From positions 124,001-188,000 of the forward strand of contig JAQMWT010000435.1 in the NCBI GenBank assembly GCA_029834535.1: a stretch of 64,000 nucleotides of DNA, written 5' to 3'. A program made the translations under genes and the position numbers. Below the pieces are notes generated by a model, which made no database searches, was not told the DNA's origin, and saw only the letters and a program-made list of their open reading frames with translations. Source of the stretch: Chrysophaeum taylorii (Eukaryota; Sar; Pelagophyceae; Pelagomonadales; Pelagomonadaceae). The number at the start of each line of letters is the position of its first letter. The first letter of the stretch is position 1. Shown here in pieces: positions 38,000 to 46,786 of the stretch.

Positions 38000-39466
38000 C
38001 TACTGCGCAAGGGTCGAAGAAGCTGTCCTTGTCTCGATACGGTCGCGCCGGTCGTCGTTCGTGCCATGGTCCCTACTACCGCCCCCCTCGCGGCAGCTGG
38101 AGCTCGGGTGGTGGCGGAGGGATTTCGCAAAGCGCAAGAGCGAAGGCTCGACGCGAGAAGCGAAGAAGGCTGCGAGCGGGTAGGTCAGCGCAACGGTAAT
38201 TGCGAACAACGAGAGCCCGATCCGCACGGATACGACACGAGGCTTGGGTAAAAAACGGACGACTTCGAAAAGAATAGGCCAGTGAAGGACGTACAACCAG
38301 GACGACGTGCGAGCAATCGAGCGAAAGATAGGACTCGACATAAACGTGGCAGTTCGAGGGGCATGCTGTGGGTGGGAGGCGGGTAGGATGGCGTAATAGG
38401 TGATAGTGGCCACGGCCATGCTGAAGATGGTCATCCCAAAAATTTCAAAGGCGACGACGACGGGCTTTGGCGGGAGGTTGTCCACGTCGATGGGTGCGAG
38501 GAGGACGCAGTGCACAAAAATGATCGATAGTGCGAACCAGGGCAGCACGCGCTTCGTTTTTTTTTCTTTGGAAGGCATGAACTCGCTTCGAAAACGGTGA
38601 GCGTGGTAGTTGCAGGCCATGATGGCGCCCACGAAGAAGGGCGTGATGCGGGCGTGCGTCGGGAGGTACGTGCTTACGAGCACGTGCTGACCGTCGGGAG
38701 CGGCGAGGGGGCAGCCGAGGGGCGCGGGCTGCGTCGAATAATCCTGATGGAAGGGATAATGCAACACGGTCGTCGCGAAGTGGTGCGTGACTTTTGGCGC
38801 CATCATAAAAATATTGATCGGGTGCCAGTCGGGAAAGTGAAAGATGGAGCACGAGCACTCGGGCGGATGACGCAAGACCATCAGCGCTCGCGCGGCCGTA
38901 AAGCCGACGAGAAGCACGACGAAGGCTCGAGCTTTGAGCGCGATGGTACGGTGCCTCAAGGCCGCAAGCACTACAATCAAGACCATAGAGCTCTGAAAAT
39001 CGACGGCTAGCGACCAGCACGGCACGAGGGAGGGGTCGATCATCCACTCGACGGGACGAGTCCCGTAATTCCCGGTGAGCGTCACCCATCCAACAAATCG
39101 CCAAAACCCCCAGTACGCGCGATATCGCACGAGGCTATGAAGAATTGCCGGGAGCACGAGCGCCGCGAGCCTCACGAACCTCGAGAGAACGAGTCGTACC
39201 GCGGAAATTGGCGCGCCTTGTTCGAGAAGAGGGAGCGTTGTCAGGAATCCGCTCATCATGAAAAACACGGGGACAGCGTATAGTCCAGTCAAGCACAAAA
39301 AAGGAACGGCCCGACCGCGTACAAATGCTGCCCAATCGGGGTCATGCGCGAGCTTGTTTGTCGACCACGTTCCCAGCGCAAACAGGATGTGGTACGAGAC
39401 GATGCCCACGGAAAAGTACGCGCGCAGGAAGTAGAAAGGAGCGAATGCCCGGTTGTTCCTGCCCAT
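38000..39466 (-). CDS. Acyltransferase family 3 (OafA/NRF-6-like) membrane protein
   Basis: 488 aa from the ATG at 39466; an upstream GTG is not needed. It has about ten hydrophobic segments. The first contains RAYFSVGIVSYHILFALG (family: R.....LVV..H), and FMMSGFLTTLPLLEQG follows (family: FFxLSGFL). VPCWSLAVDFQSSMVL matches the W-S-L-x-x-E/D-x-Q signature, and the late TM pair contains SSWLYVLHWPILFEV. The family moves acyl groups, often acetyl, across or at membranes onto sugars or lipids. A hydrophilic, Arg/His-rich tail of 50 residues ends the protein. The substrate is unknown; cell-surface polysaccharide O-acylation is a reasonable guess. Confidence 0.85.
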   Translation of the reverse strand: MGRNNRAFAPFYFLRAYFSVGIVSYHILFALGTWSTNKLAHDPDWAAFVRGRAVPFLCLTGLYAVPVFFMMSGFLTTLPLLEQGAPISAVRLVLSRFVRLAALVLPAILHSLVRYRAYWGFWRFVGWVTLTGNYGTRPVEWMIDPSLVPCWSLAVDFQSSMVLIVVLAALRHRTIALKARAFVVLLVGFTAARALMVLRHPPECSCSIFHFPDWHPINIFMMAPKVTHHFATTVLHYPFHQDYSTQPAPLGCPLAAPDGQHVLVSTYLPTHARITPFFVGAIMACNYHAHRFRSEFMPSKEKKTKRVLPWFALSIIFVHCVLLAPIDVDNLPPKPVVVAFEIFGMTIFSMAVATITYYAILPASHPQHAPRTATFMSSPIFRSIARTSSWLYVLHWPILFEVVRFLPKPRVVSVRIGLSLFAITVALTYPLAAFFASRVEPSLLRFAKSLRHHPSSSCREGGGSRDHGTNDDRRDRIETRTASSTLAQ

Positions 39467-39624
39467 TGTTTGTCCTCTTCGTGCGTGCACTTTGTTGTTG
39501 GTTGGTCGTCCGTCCTCCCACGAATTCGTTCTGGTGACGTGGCGCCACCACCTTTCCTACTAGAGGTTCGTTCGTTCTTCTTCCCCAACGGATAGCACTT
39601 GTTCCGGCACCGAATTTTGATGAG

Positions 39625-40321
39625 ATGATGGCTGTCGACGACGACGACGGTGTCGAGCGTGAGGATATTAAGCTGGACGAGGACGAGAAGGTGGATGACG
39701 AGGAGGTTGGGACGGAGAACGATGAGAAAGTCGCTCGCGAGTTGGCGAAGCAGCTTGAGGCCGAGCTGGCCCTCGAGGAGCAGCAGGACGAGGCGCTGGC
39801 GCAATCAATGGCGGAAGAAGACGTGGTCGTCCTGACCGCCAACGTGCACTGTATCTCCGACCTCGAGCCTCCGCACTCAAACGACCTGTTTGGCGCCCAG
39901 CCCTTGCGCGTCCGCGTGGCCGCGGCGGTCGCCTCGAACGGCGAGCTCATCGCGAGCGAGAGCACGGATCTCGTCGACGTAGATCCCAAAGCGAAGAGCG
40001 CGAATTGGACCTCGAGCCGCGGCGATTCGATCCAGTTTACGTTATCCAAGTCATCCCTATTGCACAAGCCGGCGACCCTTTGCTTCACCTTGTTTTTGTC
40101 TCGAGAAGATCAGCTCGGGTGCTGCGCCCCTTGTTTTCCTGCGACAGACGCGCAGCCCTTTGCCGCGACCGGCGTCCTTCCGCTCTGTTCGCGCGACGGT
40201 CTTGCCGCCGACTGGCTCGACTCGGCCCCGCGCGACCACATCCTCGACGACGGCGCGGTCCTCACGGTGAGCTCCTCCCTCGCGGTGCCTCCCTCGCTAG
40301 CAGCAGCAGGGCCCGCTGTCG

Positions 40322-40360
<39 letters not shown>

Positions 40361-40368
40361 AGGCGTGA
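39625..40368 (+). CDS. Acidic N-terminal protein of unknown function
   Basis: 247 aa. Residues 1-65 are highly acidic and helical (EREDIKLDEDEKVDDEEVG, then VARELAKQLEAELALEEQQD with UIM-like spacing ALAQSMAEED). The middle (about 70-220) alternates hydrophobic strands and looks like a beta-sandwich (VVVLTANVHCISDLEP, QPLRVRVAAAVASNGE, ATLCFTLFLSRED), possibly C2-like. The protein ends in a Thr run encoded by an ACG tract (about 40,325-40,360). No family named. The start is 158 bp from the divergent acyltransferase start. Confidence 0.5.
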
Positions 40369-40563
40369 TCCAAACTCTAGCGCCGCCGGCCTGCGCCTTT
40401 CCCAAAAAGAAGAAGGATGGTGGCCCTTGTAGGATGTAGATGTAAGTGTTTTCTTCCATTGCGCAATCAATAAATAACGGTGATCGAGAGCACGAGCCTC
40501 GGTCCACGAAACAAAATACCAAAGTACCCCAAAAAGAAGAAAGAAGAGGGCGTGGATCATCAA

Positions 40564-43119
40564 TCAGCCAAGAAGGAAACAGGCTCGGATTTTGTCGGCG
40601 AGGCCGGGCTCGATGCCGTCATGGACGACAGTGGCCTGGACATGCGCGGGGTCGAAGACGCGCGGGAGCGGTCGCGACGGCGAGGAGCGGCGGGTGGCTT
40701 CGAGGCAGGCGCGGCGCGCGCGGTCGTAGCGGGCGGCGAGATCGCGGATGACCGAGAGTGCCGCGGCCGACCACGCGACCGCCGTATCGTCGTCGTCGTC
40801 GTCGTCGTCCATGCGGTCGTCGTCGTTAATTTTTGCGGTAGCGTAGGCGTCGAGCTTGGCGACGAGGCGAGCAAAAATCTCGAGGCAAACCTCCTTGGCC
40901 TCGTCGAGCTGGTCGGCAACCAATTCCGAGCTTTCCGGGGGTTGGTCCGGCTCGGTTTGCTCGGCAGCGCGGAGCGCGGCGGCGACGAGGTCGAGGCTGC
41001 GGTCGACGGCGAGGTCGATGATCTCGAGGGGCGCGGTCGATGCGACGATGTTTGCGGCGGCCCAGCGCGTGTCGTTGTCTTCCCGGAGGACCCAGGCGGC
41101 GAGGGCGCGCGGGCGAAGGATTCCGCGGCGGACCATCGCGTCGGCGAAGAGGGCCACGTGGAAGGTCGAGTTGGCCCAGACGGAGGCGAGCGCGTCGAGA
41201 CAGGTCGCCTCGCAGTTTTCGTCGCCGCGCGCGAGGTCGCCGAGGGGCGCGGCGATGGCGTCGAGGGCGGCCATCGCGTGCGAGACCGAGGCGCGGCCGA
41301 CGAGGAGCGCAGCGCGCGCGGCCGCGCCGCAACGCTCGACCGAGTCCCCAAGGGCCCGGAAGGCCGCGGAAAGGGGGGTTGGCTCTCCAAGCTGCTGCTG
41401 GTCGTTTTCGTGGTTGTCTTCCTCGAGCGCGGCCGTCATCGCGTCTCCAAAGCCGGGGCCCGCGGCTTGGATTGCGAGGGCGACGGCGTTTTCGGCGTCG
41501 GTAGCCGGCTCGGCCGGCGTCGGGTCGCGCGGAAGGTAGGGATGGAGGGCTTCGGGGAAGCCGTCGGCGCACTTGATGCGGTCGACGTAGCTGAGGCGCA
41601 CGAGGGCCTCGAAGAGGTTGCAGAGAAAGCGACGCTGGGGGTCGGCGACGGGCGCGTCGTCGACGGCCGTCGCCCAGTAGCCCCAATAGGGCCACTTGAG
41701 GTCCGTGTTGTTGAGGAAGTGCGCGAACCAGACGGCGAGGCGGGCCGCACAGCAGTAGTCGATCTCGTCGATGTCTCGGAACACGAGCTCGATCCGCGCC
41801 GCGAGTCGCACCGCGAACGACGGCGACTCGCGGCAGAGCTCTAGAGAAACGTGGAGCGCGTCGAGGCACGCGTCGCCCGCGCGCGAAGCCCCCGTCAGCG
41901 AGCCGTCGCTCGTCTCTCCCGAGGCAGCGATCCCCAAGACGACGCCCGCGACGAGATCCTCGATTTCGCCGCGGCGCGCATCACGAAATATCTCGGGGAT
42001 GCCGAGGAGCTGCTTGGCGACCTGCGACCGGTCGCCGACGACGATTCCGTCCCAGCGCGCGCCCGGCCGAAACGCCGCACACACTTCCTTGGCGAGCTCG
42101 CTCGCGACGAACCGCTCGACGGGGGTCAAGGGCGTTCCCCCCTCCTCGCCCCCGACGCCCGAGGCGTCGCCGGGGATTTTCGGCAGGACGTACGCCGACG
42201 CGAACCGCGCGACGCTTTCGCGAACCGTGACGGCGTCCGTCCCAAATCCTCCTTCTTCTTCTTCTTCTTCTTCGTCTTTTTCTTCCTCGAACCCCGCGAG
42301 CGCCTCCTCGAGGGTCTCGAGATTGGGCGCGAGGTCGCTTTCCGCCATCAGCGCCTCGACGCCCGCGACCAGCGAGTCGGCGCGCCGGCCGGCGACAAAC
42401 CTCGCGAGTTCCGCGACGAGCTCTCGGCGGTCGTCGAGCGCGATCGTCCGCGACACGGCGAGGCACAGCGCCAGCATCGCGGCCCCGGCCTCGGTCATGT
42501 CGGTAGCGAGCGCGCGGAAGAAAGCGTGGGGCGCGGGGCACGCGCCCGCGTTCGCGAGCTCGCACAACCACCGCGCGGCGAGCCGCGCGTCGACGTGCCG
42601 TCCGCTCGCGAGCGCGTCGCCCAACGCCGTCTCCGCGGCCGCCCGCACCGCCGCGCGCGCGCCCCTGCGGCACAGCAGGGCCCCGAGAACCCCAAAGGCC
42701 CGCACGCCCAACGGCGAGCTCCGCGCGACGAGCCCCACGAGCTTGGCCACCCGCTCGGCATCTCCCGCGATTTCGCCTTCCGCCGCCTCTGCCAAAGCCG
42801 CGAGGTTCTCGCACAGAGAGGACCCCGCGTCCGTCGTCGCGCGCGCGTGCACGTCGGCCACGCGCACCAGCAGCTGCACCAGCCGCAGCGACGCCACCCC
42901 GCCCACGACCGACATCCGCTCGTCCCCGCCTTCGACGCGACGCCGCTTGTGGCTACTCCCGTGCCGCGGGGACCTGTCGTTCGTCCGCCGCCGATCCCCG
43001 CGCCCGAATCGACCGCGCCGCCGGTCCCCGCCGCCCCGCCACCCCTCCCGATCACCCTGCTGCCGCCCGCGCCGCCCCCCCGCGTGATGGTACCCGCGCT
43101 GTCGCTCGTGGTACGGCAT
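40564..43119 (-). CDS. NCBP1: Nuclear cap-binding protein subunit 1 (CBP80)
   Basis: 851 aa from the ATG at 43119, one exon. An Arg/Gly-rich basic N-terminus carries a bipartite nuclear signal-like cluster (HKRRRVEGG). Three MIF4G-like helical domains follow, with an acidic insertion EEEKDEEEEEEEGG. The CBP80 hallmark lies in the middle domain: AHFLNNTDLKWPYWGYWATA, the alga's version of the HxLSNFxxxWxWxxW segment. Other family-like pieces are RLAARIELVFRDIDEIDYC upstream and the C-terminal VFADAMVRRGIL-like helix (read VALFADAMVRRGILRPRA). With CBP20 it binds the m7G cap of nascent RNA and couples splicing, export and decay. Length fits the family (about 800-870). Confidence 0.85.
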   Translation of the reverse strand: MPYHERQRGYHHAGGRRGRQQGDREGWRGGGDRRRGRFGRGDRRRTNDRSPRHGSSHKRRRVEGGDERMSVVGGVASLRLVQLLVRVADVHARATTDAGSSLCENLAALAEAAEGEIAGDAERVAKLVGLVARSSPLGVRAFGVLGALLCRRGARAAVRAAAETALGDALASGRHVDARLAARWLCELANAGACPAPHAFFRALATDMTEAGAAMLALCLAVSRTIALDDRRELVAELARFVAGRRADSLVAGVEALMAESDLAPNLETLEEALAGFEEEKDEEEEEEEGGFGTDAVTVRESVARFASAYVLPKIPGDASGVGGEEGGTPLTPVERFVASELAKEVCAAFRPGARWDGIVVGDRSQVAKQLLGIPEIFRDARRGEIEDLVAGVVLGIAASGETSDGSLTGASRAGDACLDALHVSLELCRESPSFAVRLAARIELVFRDIDEIDYCCAARLAVWFAHFLNNTDLKWPYWGYWATAVDDAPVADPQRRFLCNLFEALVRLSYVDRIKCADGFPEALHPYLPRDPTPAEPATDAENAVALAIQAAGPGFGDAMTAALEEDNHENDQQQLGEPTPLSAAFRALGDSVERCGAAARAALLVGRASVSHAMAALDAIAAPLGDLARGDENCEATCLDALASVWANSTFHVALFADAMVRRGILRPRALAAWVLREDNDTRWAAANIVASTAPLEIIDLAVDRSLDLVAAALRAAEQTEPDQPPESSELVADQLDEAKEVCLEIFARLVAKLDAYATAKINDDDRMDDDDDDDDTAVAWSAAALSVIRDLAARYDRARRACLEATRRSSPSRPLPRVFDPAHVQATVVHDGIEPGLADKIRACFLLG

Positions 43120-43149
43120 TCCTATGCCACCTCGTCAAAAAAGAGTAAC

Positions 43150-43485
43150 ACCGAGTGCAGCCCCAGTAAGTTCACCTAGTCCCAATCTCTAACCCCAGTA
43201 AGTAAGTTCACCTGGTCCCAGTAAGTTTTTTCATATAAGTTCACCTGGTCAGTAAGTTCACCTAGCTCACACCCACTCCTTTTTTCAGCTCGTCGCTCTC
43301 AACCCCCCCAACCCAAGCTGCTTTGATCCGCACGCGCCGCCGACCTTTGAGTTTACTCTAAAAAACCCAGTAAGTTCACCTGGTCCCAGTAAGTTCACGT
43401 GGTCACTCAGTTCACCTAGTCCCAATCTCGAACCCCAGAAAGTGCACCTGGTCCCAGTTATAGTTCACCTACAGTGCGCGTGTAG
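43150..43485. repeat. Degenerate ~20-bp tandem repeat at the end of mobile copy A
   Basis: About ten imperfect copies of AGTAAGTTCACCTGGTCCC, some with the longer form CACCTAGTCCCAATCTCTAA, spaced irregularly and interrupted near 43,270-43,365. The same motif family occurs inverted at 50,805-51,118 at the matching end of copy B, so it belongs to the element rather than the host locus. Confidence 0.85.
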
Positions 43486-43499
43486 ACGCCGGGAGGGGG

Positions 43500-44095
43500 C
43501 TTATCGGTATTGCGCAGCGCGTGTGGGGTAGGGTGGAGTCGTCGACTCAGAAGAGCATATCCTCGGGGTTGCCGATCGATCGACAGAGAGCCACGTAGAG
43601 CTGGACGTGACAGAAGACGACGGGCTTGTGGGCAAGAGGACGCGGACCTCGCGGGGCGTCTGGCCCTGGCTCTTGTTGATCGTTTGGCGTCGGCGGGCCT
43701 TAAGGGATACAGGTTGGAGGAGCCTCGGTGACACGACACGATCGATCATGTATCTGGTACCGTTGCAGTGGCCGTGCGACGGGTCGAGGTTGCGAAGACT
43801 TTAAGCTCGCGATCAAAGTCAGCATGCCGTTGGTTGTCAGGGAGTTGAAAACTCGACTGTAAAGAGCGAGGCGTCGTCTTCCGACCCAACCTAGTCGGCC
43901 GAAAAGAACTCCGACGCCTCGTCTCCGGGAAAAAAAGGCCGCGGTCATGCGCGCGTTGTCAGCATCGACAACATCGTTTCGACGGGGCGTGAGAACGCTG
44001 AAAGAGCCGCCGCGGGTCGTGGAAATAGTCTGCGAGGTCGCCGTAGACGGCTTCGGAGGATCAACGGCTGGCTCGCGGGCCTACATGATCCTTAC
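43500..44095 (-). pseudogene. PIF1/Helitron-type helicase C-terminal remnant (copy A)
   Basis: Read on minus, short frames spell the end of a PIF1-family helicase: YGDLADYFHDPRRLF, LTPRRNDVVDADNARM, NSLTTNGM, LDPSHG.CDGTRYMIDR and INKSQGQTPREVRVLLP followed by QLYVAL-like sequence. The pieces lie in different frames and the reading is interrupted, so this is a decayed C-terminal third. Copy B preserves some segments better (for example QRAILTPRRNDVV). Confidence 0.7.
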
Positions 44096-44163
44096 CCTAA
44101 ATCGAGGGACAAGCGGCCCAGGCCCTCCCACACCTCGTCGACCTTCGCGATCCTACGGGTGCC

Positions 44164-45588
44164 GTGGAGGTCCCTGGCTACCTCCCCCGCCTCGCCTCGG
44201 TCCTGGGTGCCACTTCTTTTCGCACAGGTAACGAGTTGCACCGTTGGCACCACCTCCTCGCATCCGGTTGCCGCCTGGGGCGAGCACTCGAGACTGCGTG
44301 GGACGGACTTCGGGCTGATCTCAATACCACGCTGGCTTCCCACGGCGGCGCTGGTTCCGGCGACCCCGCCAACGTTCATCTCGTCGACGGTCCTCTCTCC
44401 CACGAATTCGTCTCCATGGGCGTCCTCGTCGACCCCACCATCTCGACACCCGTGCTCATACCCCAACTCCAGCGTGCTCTAACCTCCCAGCGCGAGACAG
44501 CTCGGGCCACTGCACTCCAGCGCCTTGCGGCCACCCTTCCCATCACCGATGCACTTCGAGTAGCGGCGTCCTCATGGGATCGCTTCTCGACCACGTTCAT
44601 CAGCTCGTGGCCCAGCTCTGCCCTTCAAATCCCCAACCGCTGCTGGGCTGAGATGTGTGCCCAGTACTTTGGCTACCCCTCTCCAGCTTGTTCGGGCCTC
44701 GTGGGCACTCGCATTCTGGGCACTGACGTCGTTCTCGACGCTCGCTGCAAGGTGCTTCTCACGCGGGCCAACCTTGTCAACCTCGGCGGAGCGCGGACCA
44801 CTTGGCACGACAGCTTGCTCGATTGCGCCCTCTCCACCATCAAAGAGGCCGGCATCCCAGCCCTGTCCGATGTTTTCGGCATCTTTGCTGACGTCGTCGC
44901 CCCTACCATTCGCACGCGCCTCTACGGCCGGTACCAAGGCAATCTCGCCCGACGCCAAGTCGTCCCAGACATCCTCACCACGCTCGACAACAAGGAGCAA
45001 CTCTACGACATCAAAACCCTCGCTTGGGGTTCGTTGTACACCGCCCACGCCCTCCATCCCTCCCACCCGTCGCCTGTCGATCGGCGCGCAGCGCAAGTCC
45101 ACTCCGAATACCTCGCTCACGCCCACGGCATCGACGCCATCATCCCCCAGCCGGGCACAGCACCACCGCCTGGCTTCTTGGGCCCTGTCGAACAGCGGCT
45201 ATGTAGCTACGGCACCGTCGCCGGCCTCGTCTTTGGTGCCTTCGGTGAGGCCAGCGCGGCGTGCCAGGCTCTCGCCCAAACATGCGCAGAGCGCATCGCT
45301 GCGCGAACCTGGGTGACAAGCGGCTGCGCCAACTTCACAGAGGCAAAGGCAGCCCAAACTCGCCGCATCTACCGTGAGTGGGGGATCGCCAACGCATTAG
45401 GCCGGGCTCGCTGTGCCCTCACCGCCCTCACCCCTGTCGCCGCCTCGGGGAACCCCACCCAGGCCGCCCGATCCCAGCAGGACGTCACCCTTCGTCGCAC
45501 ATACGTCCGGCGGCAGCATGCGTACGACCTACGGGCGGGGCCCGTCCTCTCTTCGCCTGCCCCGCGCCTCGGCGATGACCCCGCCTAG
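44164..45588 (+). CDS. Mobile-element ORF with PD-(D/E)xK-like nuclease segment
   Basis: Open for 474 codons but with no ATG at its 5' end; the first in-frame Met is about residue 84, so it is likely the 3' part of a longer element ORF. A helical first half (PITDALRVAASSWDRFSTTF) leads to SGLVGTRILGTDVVLDARCK and then VVPDILTTL...QLYDIKTLAWGS. The PD, D-x-K spacing fits PD-(D/E)xK nucleases, as seen in retroelement- and transposon-borne endonucleases. RRAAQVHSEYLAHAHGIDA and LRSYGTVAGLVFGAFGEAS-type motifs follow, which I have seen in algal and oomycete mobile proteins without a settled name. The tail is Pro/Ala/Arg-rich. Activity is inferred only. Confidence 0.5.
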   Translation: MEVPGYLPRLASVLGATSFRTGNELHRWHHLLASGCRLGRALETAWDGLRADLNTTLASHGGAGSGDPANVHLVDGPLSHEFVSMGVLVDPTISTPVLIPQLQRALTSQRETARATALQRLAATLPITDALRVAASSWDRFSTTFISSWPSSALQIPNRCWAEMCAQYFGYPSPACSGLVGTRILGTDVVLDARCKVLLTRANLVNLGGARTTWHDSLLDCALSTIKEAGIPALSDVFGIFADVVAPTIRTRLYGRYQGNLARRQVVPDILTTLDNKEQLYDIKTLAWGSLYTAHALHPSHPSPVDRRAAQVHSEYLAHAHGIDAIIPQPGTAPPPGFLGPVEQRLCSYGTVAGLVFGAFGEASAACQALAQTCAERIAARTWVTSGCANFTEAKAAQTRRIYREWGIANALGRARCALTALTPVAASGNPTQAARSQQDVTLRRTYVRRQHAYDLRAGPVLSSPAPRLGDDPA

Positions 45589-46304
45589 GTCCCGCGTACT
45601 TATCTCTGCCCGTCAGGCACATCCCTCATACCCCACAATCCTCACCACGCTCGACAACAAGGAGCAACTCTACGACATCAAAACCCTCGCTTGGGGTTCG
45701 TTGTACACCGCCCACGCCCTCCATCCCTCCCACCCGTCGCCTGTCGATCGGCGCGCAGCGCAAGTCCACTCCGAATACCTCGCTCACGCCCGCGGCATCG
45801 ACGCCATCATCCCCCCGCCGGGCACAGCACCACCGCCTGGCTTCTTGGGCCCTGTCGAACAGCGGCTACGTAGCTACGGCACCGTCGCCGGCCTCGTCTT
45901 TGGTGCCTTCGGTGAGGCCAGCGCGGCGTGCCACGCTCTCGCCCAAACATGCGCAGAGCGCATCGCTGCGCGAACCTGGGTGACAAGCGGCTGCGCCAAC
46001 TTCACAGAGGCAAAGGCGGCCCAAACTCGCCGCATCTACCGTGAGTGGGGGATCGCCAACGCATTAGGCCGGGCTCGCTGTGCCCTCACCGCCCTCACCC
46101 CTGTCGCCGCCTCGGGGAACCCCGCCCAGGCCGCCCGATCCCAGCAGGACGTCACCCTTCGTCGCACATACGTCCGGCGGCAGCACGCGTACGACCTACG
46201 GGCGGGGCCCGTCCTCTCTTCGCCTGCCCCACGCCTCGGCGATGACCCCGACTAGGTCCCGCGTACTTATCTCCGCCCGTCAGGCACATCCCTCATACCC
46301 CACA
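44971..46304 (+). repeat. 667-bp tandem duplication inside copy A
   Basis: Unit 1 is about 44,971-45,637 and unit 2 about 45,638-46,304, both starting ATCCTCACCACGCTCGACAA. They are nearly identical, differing at a handful of bases (for example CCCAGCCG against CCCCGCCG in the same place). Unit 2 repeats the nuclease-like C-terminal coding region, including YDIKTLAWGS, up to the stop at 46,255, but without its N-terminal part. The duplication is recent. Confidence 0.85.
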
Positions 46305-46434
46305 AACCCACCCACATCCTTCATGCTCCCCACACACACCCCCCTCTTAGCAGTCGACATTTAAAGACAAACCCACCCACATCCTTCATGCTCCCCACAC
46401 ACACCCCCCTCTTAGCAGTCGACATTTAAAGACA
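46304..46434 (+). repeat. Two tandem copies of the element's ~64-bp end
   Basis: CCCACCCACATCCTTCATGC through CAGTCGACATTTAAAGACAAA occurs twice in a row (about 46,306-46,371 and 46,373-46,434). Copy B has it once. Confidence 0.8.
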
Positions 46435-46435
46435 A

Positions 46436-46531
46436 ACCAAACAAACAAACAAACAAACAAACAAACAAACAAACAAACAAACAAACAAACAAACAAACAA
46501 ACAAACAAACAAACAAACAAACAAACAAACA
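46436..46531. repeat. (CAAA)n microsatellite
   Basis: About 24 perfect CAAA units directly adjoining the right end of copy A. Confidence 0.95.
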
Positions 46532-46570
46532 TCTGTCGATTAGTAGTTAGGACAAGGGTTTCGAAAATGT

Positions 46571-46770
46571 GTTTCCGGTAGGTTTCCGGTAGGTTTCCAG
46601 TAGGTTTCCGGTACGTTTCCGGTAGGTTTCCGGTAGGTTTCCAGTAGGTTTCCGGTAGGTTTCCGGTAGGTTTCCGGTAGGTTTCCGGTAGGTTTCCGGT
46701 AGGTTTCCGGTAGGTTTCCGGTAGGTTTCCGATGGGTTTCCGATGGGTTTCCGGTAGGTTTCCGGTAGGT
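46571..46770. repeat. 11-bp minisatellite GGTTTCCGGTA, about 18 units
   Basis: A near-perfect array of GTTTCCGGTAG units with a few variants (CCAGTA, CCGGTAC, CCGATGG). It ends about 17 bp before the Rab start codon, so it forms the immediate promoter or 5' UTR. Because 11 is not a multiple of three, the antisense strand stays open and yields a spurious repeat protein. Confidence 0.95.
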
Positions 46771-46786
46771 AGGGAGTCTACATAAA

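Larger units (their letters stand above)
43150..46436 (+). mobile_element. Composite mobile element, copy A (Helitron-type helicase remnant + nuclease-like ORF)
   Basis: Boundaries come from comparison with the inverted copy at 49,655-51,118. The left end is the AGTAAGTTCACC repeat block and the right end is CAGTCGACATTTAAAGACAAAC. Inside, a PIF1-like helicase C-terminus runs leftward (minus) and a nuclease-like ORF runs rightward (plus), head to head around 44,100-44,160. The right part has undergone a 667-bp tandem duplication. Helitrons are the usual carriers of PIF1-type helicases in algal genomes, but no clear Rep/HUH domain or CTRR terminus is visible, so the class is inferred. Confidence 0.65.

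Noticed and set aside
40480-41844. Plus-strand frame of 454 codons rich in Val/Glu/Gly
   Set aside because: Antisense to NCBP1; no ATG-proximal signal or family.
41771-43179. Two long plus-strand open frames over NCBP1
   Set aside because: Antisense shadows of a clear CBP80 gene; low-complexity Ser/Arg composition.
43150-43485. CRISPR-like array
   Set aside because: Repeats are degenerate, spacing is irregular, the genome is eukaryotic, and the block is shared with a mobile element.
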